Of a DNA stretch of 64,000 bases, positions 63,101-64,000 are shown in pieces; the first letter of the stretch is position 1, and every line of letters starts with the position of its first letter. The notes under the pieces are model-generated. The model was not told the origin of the DNA, searched no databases, and was given only the letters and a program-made list of their open reading frames with translations. Origin of the DNA: Nilaparvata lugens (Eukaryota > Arthropoda > Insecta > Hemiptera > Delphacidae). The position numbers and the translations under genes were made by a program. Where the stretch lies: NCBI RefSeq assembly GCF_014356525.2, contig NC_052507.1:58440053-58504052 (forward strand), written 5' to 3'.

Positions 63101-63905
63101 CTTACTGTACAATTGGGAATGAAGAGTGTGAAGATGCGTGTGGTTCTGTAATTTGGAATGGAAATAAATGATTGATCGATGGATTCAAGGTGAAAGGTGA
63201 AATAAAGAGATAATTATTCTTTAAATAGGTTTTCCAATGGTAAGATTCACTTCAAACAGTGAACGTGTTCCTGATGCTGATAGATGATTGATGATTAATA
63301 TACTTTTAATATACTTATTCCAGTTTTTAAAATTCTTATACTATAGAGAAAGCTAGCCTACTTCATAAGGTAACACAAAATTGGAGTGTTGTATATCCAT
63401 CCTCTTCCACTACGGTAATAATTAAGTAAACTCTTAAACACTTATGAAGTGAAAAATGCATTTACTATTAGTAGTGACAATTGTTTCTGAGTCTGATCTG
63501 ATGATGACCCACACCAGGTCGAAGCGATCTTCACTGCTAATAGTAAGTGCATTTTCACTTTATAATAAGTGTTTTAAAAATTTAATTTTTTCACAAAATT
63601 GAAAAATATCGAGTATTTCAGGTAGGAGTTGAGAACCAAATTTAAAATTGTACCAGTATAAAAATAGTTTTAAATCGATTCATTTTCCATTTTGGGCTCC
63701 ATTATTGCGATCACAGTATTGATTTTAAATGAAAGATCGATTATAAGAAAAATATTTTATGTTACTTTCTCACCTCACTGAACGGGACAACTCGCTTGTT
63801 ATGTAACACCATTCCGCATGTGGGCTGGGATGATGTGGTGTCACACCCTGTGAAGTTATTCATTCCCTTATTGAGCACTTCTTCTCTAGCCATAGCGTTT
63901 ACAGA
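47216..63905 (-). CDS. HAP2: HAP2/GCS1 gamete fusogen, 11 exons, 5'-partial, with giant insertion
   Basis: HAP2 (GCS1) is a class II membrane fusogen that merges the plasma membranes of gametes in many eukaryotes, including several insects. Exons in transcript order: 63905-63774, 63007-58656, 57711-57588, 56733-56561, 55690-55518, 54615-54431, 53221-52971, 50673-50401, 49342-49147, 48221-48095, 47338-47216. All introns are GT-AG and the phases join, apart from one frameshift in the third exon. About 2,035 residues are encoded, against a usual 600-1,000 for the family. The excess is one insertion of about 1,400 residues. Family signatures in order: GFCCSC, RGGQNC, YHESAHCLRFSELW, CNKVGTSFEGFATQP, GTCLQNQ, VDSTCHSNTKLTV, the C-rich CVCVWHCLCAC and a hydrophobic anchor. 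The signal peptide and N-terminal domain I are off the right edge. The 3' end is unresolved. Confidence 0.9.
48095..48221 (-). CDS. HAP2: HAP2 exon j, extra hydrophobic segment plus acidic run
   Basis: Acceptor 'tcattttcag', donor GAG|gttaga. Encodes FILNIFFVFLLIWEFILFIL, followed by CCGC and then SEEDEEDDDDEDDE. The frame is the only one open across the exon with this acceptor. A second membrane span or palmitoylated membrane-lying helix is possible. Confidence 0.75.
49147..49342 (-). CDS. HAP2: HAP2 exon i, end of membrane anchor and juxtamembrane tail
   Basis: Acceptor 'aataacttcag', donor AA|gtgagc. Begins LFKAIIGLCVAVVGSYGLWA, completing a hydrophobic region of about 35-40 residues that could be one long or two short membrane spans. 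It continues with a charged tail (YKEDDLKDFDVEHD). Confidence 0.88.
49590..50375. repeat. HAP2: GA-rich intronic tract (plus strand), i.e. CT-rich in the HAP2 transcript
   Basis: A strand-asymmetric purine tract fills most of the intron between exons h and i. Related words ('gaggaaaaggaaat', 'aggagaaacaaatatg', the latter twice) show internal duplication. The open frames in it are composition artefacts. Confidence 0.7.
50401..50673 (-). CDS. HAP2: HAP2 exon h, C-rich stem and start of the membrane anchor
   Basis: Acceptor 'cgtccacag', donor ATAG|gtatgt, phase 1 both ends. Encodes a cluster CVCVWHCLCAC and a later SCDV, then a membrane-proximal FLGSLPLVNL stretch, and ends in IAMPVFIVIGFSLII, the first half of a hydrophobic segment continued in the next exon. 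Confidence 0.9.
50808..51030. repeat. Tandem duplication, about 118-bp unit
   Basis: 'agggagagaaaaaatagggt' to 'gcaaatatccatggta' occurs twice, back to back, nearly identical. Lies in the HAP2 intron between exons g and h. Confidence 0.92.
51826..51961. mobile_element. MITE with CAGGGGCCTGT ends (hAT-like ends)
   Basis: Perfect outer ends CAGGGGCCTGT / ACAGGCCCCTG and inner arms 'agtcctgtaatacagga' / 'tcctgtattacaggact'. 136 bp. CAGGG-type ends suggest hAT, but an 8-bp target duplication is not clear. Confidence 0.8.
52107..52363. mobile_element. MITE with tatctttaggctgg arms
   Basis: Outer 'ttcattgga'/'tccaatgaa' and inner 'tatctttaggctgg'/'ccagcctaaagata' are inverted pairs. The interior is GC-richer, with a further inverted match (gcaatgcagcatgg / ccgtgctgc...gcac). 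Confidence 0.75.
52440..52640. repeat. Cluster of AACGTT palindromes
   Basis: 'aacgtt' or 'aaacgttt' occurs about nine times in 200 bp, including the inverted pair 'ttagaaaacgtt'/'aacgttttctaa'. No gene. Confidence 0.7.
52971..53221 (-). CDS. HAP2: HAP2 exon g, domain III-like
   Basis: Acceptor 'gattgtgacag', donor TCTG|gtgagt. Encodes IYVDSTCHSNTKLTVIVTN, then SNCPVELPEVW, then APQHRHVFQMTMYG and FHCSG. Immunoglobulin-like stretch with paired cysteines, as in the C-terminal ectodomain of the family. It is notably more GC-rich than its introns. Confidence 0.88.
53340..53460. repeat. Penelope-like terminal remnant
   Basis: 'cttgaaaatggcattagtag' followed by 'ccgaaacattgtgatg' has the order helix-GGC...GCC-GAAAC seen in ends of Penelope-like elements. 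Identification from recall. Confidence 0.4.
53812..54040 (+). mobile_element. tRNA-derived SINE, copy 2
   Basis: Shares with 57283-57536 a tRNA-like head (B box GTTCGAATCCC at about 53860), the body 'gacctgaaaactctgaca' and a tail 'ttcgatattattattgt'. Diverged and with the A-box region degraded. Confidence 0.75.
54105..54215. repeat. (AAT)n microsatellite
   Basis: ATAATA repeats with TATAATA interruptions, directly after the SINE tail region. Confidence 0.95.
54431..54615 (-). CDS. HAP2: HAP2 exon f
   Basis: Acceptor 'ttttctgtag', donor GG|gtgagt, phase 0 in and 2 out. Encodes GRPGKFFLENYAIV and EYYRQFSTIIEIEVKSDLNA, the segment leading from domain II into domain III. Confidence 0.85.
55518..55690 (-). 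CDS. HAP2: HAP2 exon e, conserved CNK...CLQNQ block
   Basis: Acceptor 'gtgtcgttag', donor ATT|gttagt. Encodes NEYLLVQSDDISLEG, then ECNKVGTSFEGFATQPDRC, then GTCLQNQPIDMWTHDI. The C(N/D)K(I/V)GTSF...QP..C....G.CL.NQ...LW pattern is one of the strongest family signatures. Confidence 0.92.
56561..56733 (-). CDS. HAP2: HAP2 exon d
   Basis: Acceptor 'gaattgcag', donor AATG|gtgagg, phase 2 in and 1 out. Encodes LGTGNRHIEDGYSTLSFTYI, then MRGDFCLDEHRATLLVPESL. It corresponds to the beta-rich part following LWYSVY and precedes the second conserved cysteine block. Confidence 0.85.
57283..57536 (-). mobile_element. tRNA-derived SINE, copy 1, with target-site duplications
   Basis: Reading on the minus strand: an A-box-like 'tagccgagtgg', a B box GGTTCAAATCC, an unrelated body, and a tail of ATT repeats. 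It is flanked by the 10-bp direct repeat ATATTAGCCT at 57273-57282 and 57537-57546. Lies in the HAP2 intron between exons c and d, in transcript orientation. Confidence 0.9.
57588..57711 (-). CDS. HAP2: HAP2 exon c, with a one-base frameshift
   Basis: Acceptor 'ttgttatag', donor GA|gtgagt. Begins Y-SVYTLKKPSLDHSLH, completing the conserved LWYSVY motif, but this frame reaches TGA 20 codons on. Another frame carries the continuation FKLYEKANFPHATHWEELTR. The exon is 124 bases; with one base fewer it would leave phase 2, which is what the next exon requires. So an extra base lies between about 57645 and 57695, for instance in 'ttgaaaaag' or 'gcacct'. Sequencing error or a real mutation cannot be separated here. 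Confidence 0.8.
57949..58121. mobile_element. MITE family B, well-preserved copy
   Basis: Arms of about 60 bp: 'aggtgcgtacacatttacgc' ... 'ttcacttttaatcagctg' on the left and their complements on the right. In the HAP2 intron between exons b and c. Confidence 0.85.
58130..58545 (-). pseudogene. Decayed repeats of the HAP2 'AHCLRF' exon end and of the 20.7-kb exon-like segment
   Basis: Minus-strand translations near 58545-58500 give GRAHCLRFNDS and near 58155-58125 give VHCLRFSV, both echoing SAHCLRFSELW at the end of exon b (58680-58656). DNA identity covers about 45 bases each ('gaatctcaagcaatg'). Between them, 58350-58450 shares 'atactgatatgtggaaatcc' and surrounding DNA with 20709-20820. 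All are interrupted by stops. Confidence 0.5.
58656..63007 (-). CDS. HAP2: HAP2 exon b, 4.35 kb, hosts the giant insertion
   Basis: 4,352 bases, acceptor 'atcgtag', donor TG|gtaact (phase 2). Starts GFCCSCDSYVNVQRQPG and ends with RGGQNCIDRYVPSGANPITY, then HESAHCLRFSELW (from 58753). Between them are about 1,400 residues of mostly disordered sequence, Asn/Ser/Asp/Glu/Lys-rich. It has long acidic stretches near the start (EEDEFEDGDSEGKKKRSADE), a poly-Asp run late (PDDDDDDSEE), basic clusters (KKVRR near the end), and a more structured, Cys-containing part around residues 480-640. Normally only tens of residues separate the two motifs. The frame is open throughout in AT-rich DNA, which implies selection to keep it coding. 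Confidence 0.88.
63436..63578. mobile_element. Fold-back element with ribozyme-like loop
   Basis: Arms of about 45 bp ('aacacttatgaagtgaaaaa' and complement of 'ttttcactttataataagtg'; then 'ttactattagtagtga' / 'tcactgctaatagtaa'). The loop contains CTGATGA, a GACC/GGTC stem, then GAAG. Confidence 0.75.
63774..63905 (-). CDS. HAP2: HAP2 exon a (domain preceding the fusion-loop cysteines)
   Basis: 44 codons, phase 0 in and out. Acceptor 'ttttgcag', donor GAG|gtgaga. Encodes NNFTGCDTTSSQPTCG and ends VVPFSE, which abuts GFCCSC of the next exon exactly as in the family. Earlier exons are beyond 64000. Confidence 0.88.
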
Positions 63906-64000
63906 CTGCAAAACAAACCGAATTCAAATTCCAATTCAGGAAGAACTTTTTATGAACAAATTCAGAACATTGAATAGAACAATATAATTGAATATACAAT

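Overview
This is a window of AT-rich, intron-rich, transposon-dense animal nuclear DNA. GT-AG introns, arthropod-style start contexts (CAAAATG) and many fold-back MITEs, Helitrons, CR1-like and Jockey-like LINEs and a tRNA-derived SINE suggest an insect. Several repeats (the octamer TGTTTGAA array with its flanks, the 'tggtgtggcgcactc ... ggcgaggaaagtaaa' repeat at 37.8-38.4 kb, and a GC-rich MITE with 'gctcgcttcgctcgc' ends) look like repeats I associate with planthopper (Delphacidae, Nilaparvata-like) assemblies. That is recall, not a search result.

The main gene is on the minus strand at the right. Eleven coding exons between 63905 and 47216 encode most of a HAP2/GCS1 gamete fusogen. The 5' end, with the signal peptide, lies beyond the right edge. 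The family hallmarks are present in order: GFCCSC, RGGQNC, AHCLRFSELW, CNKVGTSF ... CLQNQ, the C-rich membrane-proximal stretch and the transmembrane region. Three things are odd: a single 4.35 kb exon inserts about 1,400 low-complexity, Asn/Ser/acidic residues between GFCCSC and RGGQNC; the next exon carries a one-base frameshift in this sequence; and a second strongly hydrophobic segment with a CCGC motif follows the usual membrane segment. The 3' end is not settled; a candidate last exon is at 38704-38805.

The other confident gene is a single-exon BTB-BACK protein on the plus strand (12558-13889). A minus-strand exon at 22457-22936 with an ATG and a strong donor probably starts an unrecognised Pro-rich/acidic protein, with 5' UTR up to 23048. 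Two weaker exon-like segments are at 20709-20818 and 28224-28344.

Layout: 1-2.9 kb CT-rich DNA, fold-back elements and an octamer satellite; 2.9-8.2 kb a decayed CR1-like LINE with an esterase-type ORF1; 8.5-12 kb a tandem duplication, a MITE and a Helitron fragment; 12.5-13.9 kb the BTB gene; 14-25 kb intergenic/intronic with MITEs; 25.6-28.1 kb a long inverted-arm element; 29.9-31.4 kb an intact-ended non-autonomous Helitron; 32-38 kb polypyrimidine tracts and microsatellites; 39.7-40.5 kb a Jockey-like RT fragment split by a short insertion; 41.7-47.0 kb a Foldback-type element with 360-bp repeats in its arms; 47.2-64 kb HAP2 exons with MITEs and SINEs in the introns. No tRNA or rRNA gene or CRISPR array was seen.
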